DNA from: Dehalobacter restrictus DSM 9455
GTDB taxonomy: Bacteria > Bacillota > Desulfitobacteriia > Desulfitobacteriales > Syntrophobotulaceae
Direction: 5' to 3'
NCBI RefSeq assembly: GCF_000512895.1
Contig: NZ_CP007033.1
Location: forward strand, 1,351,001 to 1,415,000
Length of the DNA: 64,000 nucleotides
A model generated the notes under the pieces. It did not search any database. It was not told where the DNA came from and saw nothing but the letters and a program-made list of their open reading frames with translations. Shown here piece by piece: positions 1-7,260 of the stretch. Position numbers and translations under genes: made by a program. Each line of letters begins with the position of its first letter. The first letter of the stretch is position 1.

Positions 1-255
1 TGCATCCTGAATACCGATGGCATGACCGATTTAAGAAACGCCAAGAAGAAATTAGGGGATCATATAGCGTTTATGGGAGACGTACCGGCCCAGCTGCTGG
101 CTACAGGCACTCCGGAACAAGTCAGCGACTATGTGAAGAGACTTCTGGATGATATCGGCACTGAGGGGGTTTTTGTGACTCCAGGATGTGATGCCCCGGC
201 CAATGCTAAGTTCGAAAATATGGTAGCAATGTTTAAGGCGGCAGCAGAATTTTAA
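1..255 (+). CDS. Uroporphyrinogen decarboxylase-family methyltransferase, C-terminal part
   Basis: The reading frame is open from the first base, so this is the 3' end of a gene that begins outside the window. The visible 84 codons contain the family's closing pattern: a stretch like 'ATGTPEQVSDYVKRLL', then 'VFVTPGCDAPANAKFENM' and a helix ending in AAAEF. URO-D-like proteins of this kind (MtaA/MtbA/OdmB relatives) move methyl groups to or from corrinoid proteins. The next gene is a methyltetrahydrofolate-type methyltransferase 42 bases downstream, which supports a role in corrinoid-dependent methyl transfer (O-demethylation or methylamine/betaine use) rather than in heme synthesis. The substrate cannot be told from this fragment. 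Confidence 0.8.
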   Translation, partial: CILNTDGMTDLRNAKKKLGDHIAFMGDVPAQLLATGTPEQVSDYVKRLLDDIGTEGVFVTPGCDAPANAKFENMVAMFKAAAEF

Positions 256-297
256 TAAAGCGATGAATTCTAATGATTATATAGGGAGTATATTCGC

Positions 298-1104
298 ATG
301 ATATTTATCGGTGAATCAATCAATGGTACAAGAAGCGCAATCAAAAAAGCAGTATTAGAGAGGGATGCCGAATATATTCAGAGGATTGCCATATCCCAGG
401 CGGAAGCAGGGGCAGATTATCTCGACGTTAATGCCGGGACCGACCCCAATCGGGAGACCGAGGATTTACTCTGGTTGATCGAGACGGTTCAGGCGGTGGT
501 TGACGTCCCCATCTGCATTGACAGTTCAACAGCGTCAGCCATTAAAGCCGCCATGGGGGTTATCCGCGCAACGCCCATGATCAATTCCATCAATGGCGAC
601 AGTAAGAGGTTGGAAAGCTTCCTTCCACTAATTAAAGAAAGAAACTGCCCGGTCATCGCACTGGCTATGGATGAGTCCAAATCCGATATGCCTAAGACCG
701 TGGCAGAGAGAATGGTCGTTCTGGAAAAGATATTTAAGGCAACACGAGAAATGGCGATTCCGGATGAGAAGATTTTTATTGATCCGTTGATTATGGCTGT
801 AGCCACAGACCAGACGGCAGCCAAGACGGTGTTTGAATGTATCCGGACAATCAAGGCTACCTACCCGGAAGCCCATATCAGCGGAGGGCTCAGCAATGTT
901 TCTTTCGGGCTGCCCGAACGCGCCTTGATCAACAGGACCTTTTTGACACTGGCCCTGGAAGCCGGAATGGATTCGGCGGTTGTCAATCCGAGTAATGTGC
1001 AGCTGATTGAGTCATTATATGCCACAGAGCTTCTGCTGGGCAGGGACCGTTTCTGCAGAAACTATACGAAAGCCTCAAAAACGAATTTCAGCAGAAAAAA
1101 CTAG
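298..1104 (+). CDS. Methyltetrahydrofolate:corrinoid methyltransferase (DHPS-like, methyltransferase II)
   Basis: This 268-residue protein has the pterin-binding TIM-barrel pattern of AcsE/MtvA/OdmD-type enzymes: D43-V-N-A-G near strand 2, D75-S-S, and N96-S-I-N-G-D. These residues bind the pterin ring in the family. It would transfer a methyl group between a methylated corrinoid protein and tetrahydrofolate in the cytoplasm. A GGGAG site lies 11 bases before the ATG. Together with the preceding URO-D-type methyltransferase it forms two of the three parts of a methyl-transfer system; the corrinoid protein would lie upstream of the window. It could be annotated as MtgA-like; the methyl donor is unknown. 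Confidence 0.85.
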   Translation: MIFIGESINGTRSAIKKAVLERDAEYIQRIAISQAEAGADYLDVNAGTDPNRETEDLLWLIETVQAVVDVPICIDSSTASAIKAAMGVIRATPMINSINGDSKRLESFLPLIKERNCPVIALAMDESKSDMPKTVAERMVVLEKIFKATREMAIPDEKIFIDPLIMAVATDQTAAKTVFECIRTIKATYPEAHISGGLSNVSFGLPERALINRTFLTLALEAGMDSAVVNPSNVQLIESLYATELLLGRDRFCRNYTKASKTNFSRKN

Positions 1105-1528
1105 AACTGGACTGAAAGAAAAAATGTCTGATTGGTTGATACTTTCAGGTCATTTTTTTTGCTTGCCAATTTCCTTAATCTGGGCTATTTCAACCTGAGT
1201 CTCAGGTGAGAATCTCTTTAAAACTGTGCGGGTGTCTTCTTAACGCAAATATGTGCGCAGTTTTATCTTATTTGGACATTACTTAATATGGCCTGCCGTC
1301 AAGGAGATGCCAGATTCAAACAGCGTCTTTTTTGAATTATTGAGTAAGATTTGGGTTAGAATCAGAGAATTTTTATAAACAAACGAAATGGTCATAAAAA
1401 CATGGAAGTTGGTCACGCACCATGTTATATTAGAAATAAATACCAGTTATAAGTATGCAAGCGAAAAAGACGGATATTTCGCTGAGGAATATCAGAAAGG
1501 ATGAGCTTAAAGCTTTACAGAGAGGTAA
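1105..1528. other. Intergenic region without a recognised gene
   Basis: About 420 AT-rich bases. Apart from the weak terminator, the only clear structure is a small palindrome, ACCTGAG-T-CTCAGGT at 1193-1207, which could be an operator but has no identified regulator. A short open stretch ending in a TGA near 1502 has no recognisable product. Confidence 0.5.
1121..1160 (+). terminator. Possible terminator after the methyltransferase gene
   Basis: An imperfect stem (AAAATGTCTGA with TCAGGTCATTTT) ends in a run of eight T. It sits 17 bases after the stop codon, where a terminator would be expected, but the stem contains mismatches. Confidence 0.4.
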
Positions 1529-2098
1529 ATGATGCTGAAGAGGTTTTTTAAAGTAATAATAATTGCCGGTCTATTATGGTTTCTATCACATACTATTTTG
1601 ATCACGATTGATGGATTAGCCAATAACCTGGGTCAGTGTGATGTTGGGATCGTTTTAGGAAATAAGGTTGAATTGGATGGAACTCCGTCACAAAGATTGC
1701 AGGGTAGATTAGATAAAGCCGCAGAACTCTATAAAGACAAATATTTTCAATATATCATTGTCAGTGGGGGCACAGGTAAGGAAGGGTTTGACGAAGCCAA
1801 AGTAATGAAAAATTACCTGGTAAAAGCAGGAATACCTGAAAATGTGATCATTGAAGACAGCCATGGTGTTGATACATTTATGACCGCTAAGAATTCTAAG
1901 GTTATTATGGATCGGAATAATTTTCAAAGTGCAATGGTTATTACCCAGTACTACCATATAACCAGAACGACATTAGCAATGCACAAGGTTGGTATTAACA
2001 AGGTTTATTCTGCTCATGCAACAACCTTTGAACTACGTGATTTATACTCCTTAACAAGAGAATTTATTGGATATTATATGTATCTTCTAATAAAGTAG
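1529..2098 (+). CDS. SanA/YdcF-like DUF218 membrane-anchored protein
   Basis: The protein has 189 residues with an N-terminal signal anchor (about residues 5-27), followed by a DUF218 domain. Visible family motifs are 'DVGIVLGNKV', 'IIVSGGTGKEG', an acidic 'DEAKVMKNYL' helix and 'ITQYYHITRT'. ElyC/SanA/YdcF proteins act at the envelope; SanA influences vancomycin permeability in Enterobacteria, but the biochemical function is not settled. An AGAGAGG site precedes the ATG. A second, longer family member lies at 29515-30195. Transferring the SanA phenotype to this gene would be inference only. Confidence 0.8.
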   Translation: MMLKRFFKVIIIAGLLWFLSHTILITIDGLANNLGQCDVGIVLGNKVELDGTPSQRLQGRLDKAAELYKDKYFQYIIVSGGTGKEGFDEAKVMKNYLVKAGIPENVIIEDSHGVDTFMTAKNSKVIMDRNNFQSAMVITQYYHITRTTLAMHKVGINKVYSAHATTFELRDLYSLTREFIGYYMYLLIK

Positions 2099-2223
2099 GA
2101 TATTTGCCGACGTGTAAAGTGTTTGATCTTGATGATAATCAAATAGGTGATGATTTTGTCACGGAAAATCATGCAATTATGATGTACGAACCTATGTTGG
2201 CAGAACGTATGAAGATTGTTTAA
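2098..2223 (+). pseudogene. Possible coding remnant of about 41 codons
   Basis: Directly after the DUF218 gene an open frame with coding-like codon use runs 41 codons to a TAA and reads '...KVFDLDDNQIGDD...' and '...MYEPMLAERMKIV'. It has no start codon or ribosome site of its own in a sensible place. It may be the 3' tail of a gene whose front was lost. Product not recognised. Confidence 0.3.
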
Positions 2224-2280
2224 TTTTCTTATTGTTTAGTTTGTTATTTCCGAAAACTGAGCTCTTTGTTTTAAAGAAAT

Positions 2281-2325
2281 AAAGCTGCCAATCGTGGGAT
2301 CATCCCACCGACCGACAGCTTTTTT
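2281..2325. terminator. Bidirectional terminator between converging genes
   Basis: Outer arms AAAGCTG and CAGCTTT and inner arms TGGGAT and ATCCCA form a long hairpin followed by T6 on the plus strand. It lies between the converging DUF218 region and the DUF3102 gene. Confidence 0.7.
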
Positions 2326-2333
2326 AAGAGCGC

Positions 2334-3257
2334 TCATGGGGTGGGAGCTTCAGGAGTTGCCGGAACTTTGGGAGCGGCGAGAACAGCTCTCTCAATTCGC
2401 TTTAATTTCGCCGATGTTTTTAATATAAACTGGTTGGTCTGAATTAAATAAAACTTGAAAGCATTCGGGTCCGCTGCGGCCATTTCTTTGATGGCGATAA
2501 ACAGATCGTCGAATCCTTTGGCTATCAGATCGAAGCGGGCGTCTGCCTGGGTCATGGACAGGTTGAGCTTTAAGATCTTGCTTTCAAGTTCTATCTCGGC
2601 GATGCGCTTGGCTGCTGCATTTCCATTTTCAAGTACGTCAAGCTTCCGCTGCAGCTTCAAAACATTTCCCTGCTCGGCCCATACGGCTTGCAGGTTATCC
2701 GTGGCTTCTTTTTTCGCCTGGCCAAGCTCATTGGATAATTGGGAGATGGCGCTCTTTTGGGCACCACTCTCTTTCTGCAGCGCCTCTTTCTCAGCGAGGG
2801 CCTGTTTCCTGTCATTGACCGCCTGCTGCAGCTCGCGGACGGACATATTCTCAAGATCAAATTGGGTAATGAACTCCGCGCGTTCCTCCGCCGGAAGCCC
2901 CAGGAGAATGATTGCCTGGGTATAACCCATCTTGGCAAACGGCTCTGTTTTCGCGCTGATGCCGGAGGCGGCGGCGCTTGAGTCGGGGATGCCGTGCAGC
3001 TCAGGACCGTATTCTTCCGCTATGCGCATAAGATGATAGGCTGTGCGCTCGGTATACTGCACGGCGTTCTCCAGCCATAAACCATATTTACCATAAGGGA
3101 TCTTTTCTTTGGCCTCCAAAAGGCGTCGGCCTATTTCAATGGCGCTGACTAACATGTATTTTTTGGCCTGTTCTTTGATCATGGTTATTTCAGCGGCGAT
3201 AATGTCCGGCGTCCTTTCGATTATATCGTTTATATCGTTTATATTATTGGCATCCAT
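2334..3257 (-). CDS. DUF3102 domain protein with coiled coil
   Basis: The 307-residue protein opens with a short repetitive stretch (NNINDINDIIER), then a DUF3102-type segment about residues 15-90 ('IGRRLLEAKEKIPYGKYGLWLE...YTERTAYHLMRIAEEYG'). A long Glu/Lys/Gln-rich coiled coil covers roughly residues 140-235, and the tail is Pro/Ala-rich (VPATPEAPTP). Such proteins are found on plasmids, phages and integrated elements of Firmicutes; the first part resembles helix-turn-helix DNA-binding proteins. A strong AGGAGG site precedes the ATG. Function is not known. The decayed fragments just upstream suggest an old mobile-element site. Confidence 0.7.
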   Translation of the reverse strand: MDANNINDINDIIERTPDIIAAEITMIKEQAKKYMLVSAIEIGRRLLEAKEKIPYGKYGLWLENAVQYTERTAYHLMRIAEEYGPELHGIPDSSAAASGISAKTEPFAKMGYTQAIILLGLPAEERAEFITQFDLENMSVRELQQAVNDRKQALAEKEALQKESGAQKSAISQLSNELGQAKKEATDNLQAVWAEQGNVLKLQRKLDVLENGNAAAKRIAEIELESKILKLNLSMTQADARFDLIAKGFDDLFIAIKEMAAADPNAFKFYLIQTNQFILKTSAKLKRIERAVLAAPKVPATPEAPTP

Positions 3258-3360
3258 GGTTAATGATCCTCCTACTGGTTGTACTCTTATTTCGTATGAT
3301 ATGTTGTCAAGCCTTGCGATGTGAATCTTCCATGCGGTAAAATTTCTGAAATCGAAGAAT

Positions 3361-3376
3361 TTGAAAGCGCTTTCAA
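3361..3376. promoter_or_regulatory. Perfect 16-bp palindrome resembling a cre (CcpA) site
   Basis: TTGAAAGCGCTTTCAA is a perfect palindrome and fits the catabolite-responsive-element consensus TGWAANCGNTNWCA. It lies about 100 bases upstream of the DUF3102 gene start and 490 bases before the MFS gene. Whether the organism uses CcpA control here is unknown. Confidence 0.4.
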
Positions 3377-3418
3377 ACGCTTCAGTTATTGAAGGAAGTA
3401 AATAAATACATAAATAAA

Positions 3419-3436
3419 GACGGCCTTGCGGCCGCC
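3419..3436 (-). terminator. GC-rich hairpin after a decayed gene tail
   Basis: On the minus strand GGCGGCC-gcaa-GGCCGTC is followed by a T-rich stretch. It stands just after the stop codon of the histidine-kinase-like remnant, as its original terminator would. Confidence 0.5.
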
Positions 3437-3470
3437 TGTTTTAATTTGGCTGAGGTAACGTTACCCTGGT

Positions 3471-3590
3471 TTAGCTTGTCCTCTCATACAGATCATTGAT
3501 TGTGGTATCAATGATCTTGATATCTTGCTTGCCGGTCAAGTCCGGTTTCGGCGTCGGAATGGTGATGGTGAAGATGGTGCCGATGACGGT
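3471..3590 (-). pseudogene. Remnant of a histidine kinase C-terminus
   Basis: On the minus strand an open frame reads 'GTIFTITIPTPKPDLTG', then about 20 more residues to a stop at 3471-3473. 'GTxFTITIP' is the usual last strand of a sensor-kinase ATPase domain. No ATP-binding boxes or start codon exist upstream, so only the 3' tail of the gene has survived. Assignment rests on this short motif. Confidence 0.45.
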
Positions 3591-3742
3591 TCAAAGCTCT
3601 TTTTAAAAGACTACATGATCCAGCCTGTGGGAAGAATAACCGTATAACTGAGGTGCTGAGCAAGTTTGCTGCCAAGGATCTTGATACGCATGAAGTGTAT
3701 AAAAATTTTTATATTCAAGGCATGTTGAGAGCTGCGTTTTGA
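3587..3742 (+). pseudogene. Unrecognised coding remnant
   Basis: An open frame of 51 codons without a start codon near its beginning ends at TGA 3740-3742 and includes 'HDPACGKNNRITEVLSKFAAKD'-like sequence. It abuts the kinase remnant on the other strand. Product not recognised; most likely a decayed gene end in a recombination-prone interval. Confidence 0.3.
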
Positions 3743-3863
3743 TTTTGATAGAGAAGAAATAGTCAGAAATTAAGCGGTTACGGTGATGTTGTATGTTTTT
3801 GCGAGGTTTTACTTTTAAGAACGCAATTTAAAGATTAGGATTAATAAAAAGGAGATAAGTTAA

Positions 3864-5192
3864 TTGAGTACTGTAAATGTTCCAAAAACCATCGACCAAA
3901 GCAAAATGAATAGATTTTTTGTTATCGTGGCGGTATTAGCTTTCTTGGGTCTATTATTTGATGGATACGCTCAGGGGGTTTACAGTACTTCCCTTCCTTC
4001 GCTGATTCAAGATACTGGTATTGAGCCAACAGTTTTTGGCCTAATTGGTAGTTATACACTATATGGAATGATTGCCGGCGGAATAATATTTGGAATGTTA
4101 GCTGATAAAATAGGTAATAAAAAAGTATTCATGTTAGCTATTGGCTTTTACGCGATGTTCACAGGTCTGATGGGAACTGCAACAACAGTATGGCAGTTTT
4201 CTTTATACCAAGTTTTAACAGGAATGGGTGCTGCCGGAATTGCCCCAGTTACCTTTGCTATGCTTGCTGAATATAGTCCTTTAAAAAATCGTATTCAATT
4301 GATTAACACGACGACTCTGGGAATGCCGCTTGGAAGAATGTTGAGCACTTTGGCAGGTATGGCTATTTTGCCATCGTTTGGGTGGAGACCAATGTTTCTG
4401 ATTGGTTTTATTCCCCTGATTTTAATTGTTTTTTGTATTTTTTACTTACCTGAATCTATGCAAAAATTAATAAAAGACGATAAAAGAGAAAAAATTCAAA
4501 AGATCTTAAAATTAGTTGCCCCTGAATACACTCCTAGCATAGACGAGCAATACGAAACAGAAATCCGACCTTCCGACAAAGGATCATTCCTAAGTCTATT
4601 TAGAAATGGCATGGCTGTGAATACTATTTTATATTGGTTAATCATGGCACTATGTATGTTTATCATTTACGGCTTAGTAACATGGCTGCCTAAAATGATG
4701 ATGGGTGCAGGATATAACTTAGGATCCAGTCTCACGTTCTTTTTCACTTTCATCCTCGGGTCAATACCTGGTATCCTTCTATCGGGTCCGTTAGCCAATA
4801 AAATTGGACTTAAAAATACACTATCCTTATATGCAGCGGTTCCTGCCCTTGTTGTTCTGCTTTTGATGCTGAAACTAGATACAATTCTGGTATCAATTGT
4901 TCTGTTTGTCCTTGGAGCTGGTATGTATGGGTTATTGGGATTGATCTTTACATTCATATCAGTCAGCTATCCACTTGCCTTTCGTGGGACCGGATTAGGA
5001 TGGGCTAATGCAGTGGGGCGTTTCGGCGGATCTTTCGCACCGATGACTGGAGGGATATTGATAGCCCAAGAGGCGTCTTTGATAACGAACTTTATCGTAT
5101 TCGCAACGGTACCGTTTCTTTTGATAGTGATCTGTGTTGTAGTTTCTCAACTAATCGCTAAGAAAGCTGCATCCCCCATTAATAGGGAATAG
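3864..5192 (+). CDS. MFS transporter, aromatic acid:H+ symporter-like
   Basis: The 442-residue protein has 12 predicted membrane segments. The first helix carries 'FLGLLFDGYAQGVYSTSLP', matching the D-G-x-D/Y-type helix-1 motif of the AAHS group, and the loop after helix 2 has 'GMLADKIGNKKVF', the MFS signature GxLaDrxGrkkv. It should import a small organic acid with protons across the cytoplasmic membrane; the substrate is not determinable. Translation starts at TTG, supported by AAGGAGAT eight bases upstream. It stands alone, with decayed sequence in front and a converging permease behind. Confidence 0.8.
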   Translation: MSTVNVPKTIDQSKMNRFFVIVAVLAFLGLLFDGYAQGVYSTSLPSLIQDTGIEPTVFGLIGSYTLYGMIAGGIIFGMLADKIGNKKVFMLAIGFYAMFTGLMGTATTVWQFSLYQVLTGMGAAGIAPVTFAMLAEYSPLKNRIQLINTTTLGMPLGRMLSTLAGMAILPSFGWRPMFLIGFIPLILIVFCIFYLPESMQKLIKDDKREKIQKILKLVAPEYTPSIDEQYETEIRPSDKGSFLSLFRNGMAVNTILYWLIMALCMFIIYGLVTWLPKMMMGAGYNLGSSLTFFFTFILGSIPGILLSGPLANKIGLKNTLSLYAAVPALVVLLLMLKLDTILVSIVLFVLGAGMYGLLGLIFTFISVSYPLAFRGTGLGWANAVGRFGGSFAPMTGGILIAQEASLITNFIVFATVPFLLIVICVVVSQLIAKKAASPINRE

Positions 5193-5318
5193 ATAGTCGA
5201 TTGAAACAGCAATCAATTGTCTGCAAGAATTTCCGGAGTCAGGAAGCATATCTAGATATTCAATTTTAAAAAAGCAGGGATACAGGGTAATAATTGTTGA
5301 GAGGCATCTTGTATTAAA

Positions 5319-6599
5319 CTAAATCAAATAGCGCAGAACAAGGTAAACCGTACTGATGGCGACGGTGATCAGCATTATGGGGAAGCAGACTTTAAAGTAC
5401 TGGCCGAAGGTTATTTTGTATCCCGCTTCCTCGGCCATACCGGAAGCCACGACATTGGCGCTTGCCCCGATAATGGTGCCGTTTCCGCCCAGACAGGCCC
5501 CCAGTGAGAGCGCCCACCATAACGGTGTAATATCCATTCCGGTCAGCACGCCGACTTCCTGAATCAGCGGGATCATGGTCGCGGTAAACGGGATGTTGTC
5601 AACAAAGGCCGAAGCGATCGCGGAAACCCAGAGAACGGCCATTCCGAGTAAAAACATATCACCGTTGGTTTGCTGAACAATACTTTTCGCAAGCACCTCC
5701 AAAACTCCGGCCCGTTCCAGACCGCCCACCAGCATAAAAAGACCGGCAAAGAAGAAGATCGTTTTCCACTCGACTTCTTTAAATACTCTCTCCGGGTTGA
5801 CTCCGGAAATCAGCAGAAGAAGGACTGCTCCGGTCATGGCTACGACCGAAGACGGATAATTTAAAACGCTATGCAAGATAAAGCCCAGGATGGTCAGGCC
5901 CAGTACGATTAGGCATTTAGTAAGGAGCTTTTTATCCTTGATTGCTTCATATTCGTTGAGCAGCAGGACCTTTTTTTTATTCTCTTCTTTTGTATGGAGA
6001 TATTTTTTATAGACCAGCAGAAATGCTCCAATGGTGACGAACAGGATAGGAACAATGATTGGCGCAACATTAATAACAAAATCCATAAAGCTTAAGCCTG
6101 TTTTCGTCCCGATCATGATATTTGGCGGATCGCCGATCAGGGTCGCCGTGCCGCCGATATTCGAAGCAAAGATCTGGCTGATGACGAACGGGATGGGCTT
6201 TATCTTAAGGTCTTTTGTGACATCCAGCGTGATCGGGAGAATCAACAGAATTGTGGTTACATTGTCCAGAAAGGCTGAAGCAATCGCTGTAATGAAGGAA
6301 AGGTACACCAACACTTTCCAGGGTTCTCCTTTGGCCAGCTTGACAACTTTAATGGCCAGAAATTCGAACACACCGGTGCGCTGGGTGATCATAACGATCA
6401 CCATCATGCTGATCAGCAGGGCAAGTGTATTAAAGTCGATGGCTTCGTAAGGATTTTCATGGTCTAATAGCCCCGTAAGCGCCATCAGAACGCCGCCGCC
6501 GAGCGCGATGATCACTCTGTCGATCTTTTCAGTAACGATGAGCAGATAGGCAGCTGCAAAGATAATGACAGACAGTGTCATGGCAGGTGTGAATTCCAT
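5319..6599 (-). CDS. ArsB/NhaD-type (IT superfamily) ion permease
   Basis: About 426 residues with 11-12 membrane segments. The two pseudo-repeated motifs of the ion-transporter superfamily are visible: 'SAFLDNVTTILLILPIT' with 'GGTATLIGDPPNIMIG' in the first half, and 'SAFVDNIPFTATMIPLI' with 'GGNGTIIGASANVV' in the second. Relatives include arsenite pump ArsB, NhaD antiporters and the P-protein. The ion is not predictable. I chose the ATG at 6599 because AAGGAGG lies 10 bases upstream; an in-frame start at 6653 exists but lacks such a site and would add a charged 18-residue head. Confidence 0.8.
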   Translation of the reverse strand: MEFTPAMTLSVIIFAAAYLLIVTEKIDRVIIALGGGVLMALTGLLDHENPYEAIDFNTLALLISMMVIVMITQRTGVFEFLAIKVVKLAKGEPWKVLVYLSFITAIASAFLDNVTTILLILPITLDVTKDLKIKPIPFVISQIFASNIGGTATLIGDPPNIMIGTKTGLSFMDFVINVAPIIVPILFVTIGAFLLVYKKYLHTKEENKKKVLLLNEYEAIKDKKLLTKCLIVLGLTILGFILHSVLNYPSSVVAMTGAVLLLLISGVNPERVFKEVEWKTIFFFAGLFMLVGGLERAGVLEVLAKSIVQQTNGDMFLLGMAVLWVSAIASAFVDNIPFTATMIPLIQEVGVLTGMDITPLWWALSLGACLGGNGTIIGASANVVASGMAEEAGYKITFGQYFKVCFPIMLITVAISTVYLVLRYLI

Positions 6600-6864
6600 T
6601 GCTGAAAGGCCTCCTTCGTCTTTTTCCTTCGTCTTTTCTGCATCGGTATACATAGGGTACGGCTTCGACAGTAAACTTTTTCCTAATACATTATGGCACT
6701 CCTGGCAAATTAATCAACAAGTATCCGGCTAACAGGTTCAATATATTTTTATTTTCCAAATTCTTTATTTTCTTATATAATAGGATAGGAATTAAGATAG
6801 ATAGGGATTAAAATCAAGATCAAAAAGATCGTTTCTATCTGAAGAGGAGATACAGGAGGGTACA

Positions 6865-7212
6865 ATGGACGAAAAAATGGCCAAATTGAAGGAATACCTT
6901 CAAATGGAGACGGAGATTGCATTTGAAGAATTCAAGACGTATTATACCGGTGTGATTGAACAGCTGAACAAAACATATAGCGAGATGGACCAGGCTGCCT
7001 GTTTCCAAGCCAGGTATATCTGCAGTATCGTTCAGGGCAATGCCGAATCTCGTGCCCAGAGAAGTAAAGTGAACGGGAAAGCTTTCAAAAAAATGGCTGC
7101 CAAATGCGGGTTCTGGGTCGATGCGATTGATCATCGGCTGAAAAAAGAAGGTATGACGCAGAATGAAATTGACGCGGCAATGGGTGAGATAAATAAGGAT
7201 GCTGAGCAGTAA
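6865..7212 (+). CDS. Conserved small acidic hypothetical protein
   Basis: A 115-residue, mostly helical protein with no membrane segment, two cysteines near the middle (AACFQARYIC) and one in 'AAKCGFWVDAI'. An AGGAGGG site precedes the ATG and a TATAAT box lies near 6774. It is followed 48 bases later by the DHH-CBS-nucleotidyltransferase gene and may be co-transcribed with it. I do not recognise the family; nothing in the sequence fixes a function. Confidence 0.7.
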   Translation: MDEKMAKLKEYLQMETEIAFEEFKTYYTGVIEQLNKTYSEMDQAACFQARYICSIVQGNAESRAQRSKVNGKAFKKMAAKCGFWVDAIDHRLKKEGMTQNEIDAAMGEINKDAEQ

Positions 7213-7260
7213 AGACGTTCTGGATTTATCGGCGAAAAGGGCATGGATGGAGAATCAGCG

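Noticed and set aside
2455-2925. Plus-strand open frame of 156 codons opposite the DUF3102 gene
   Set aside because: It is a shadow of the coiled-coil coding strand, low-complexity Ser/Phe-rich, without a ribosome site.
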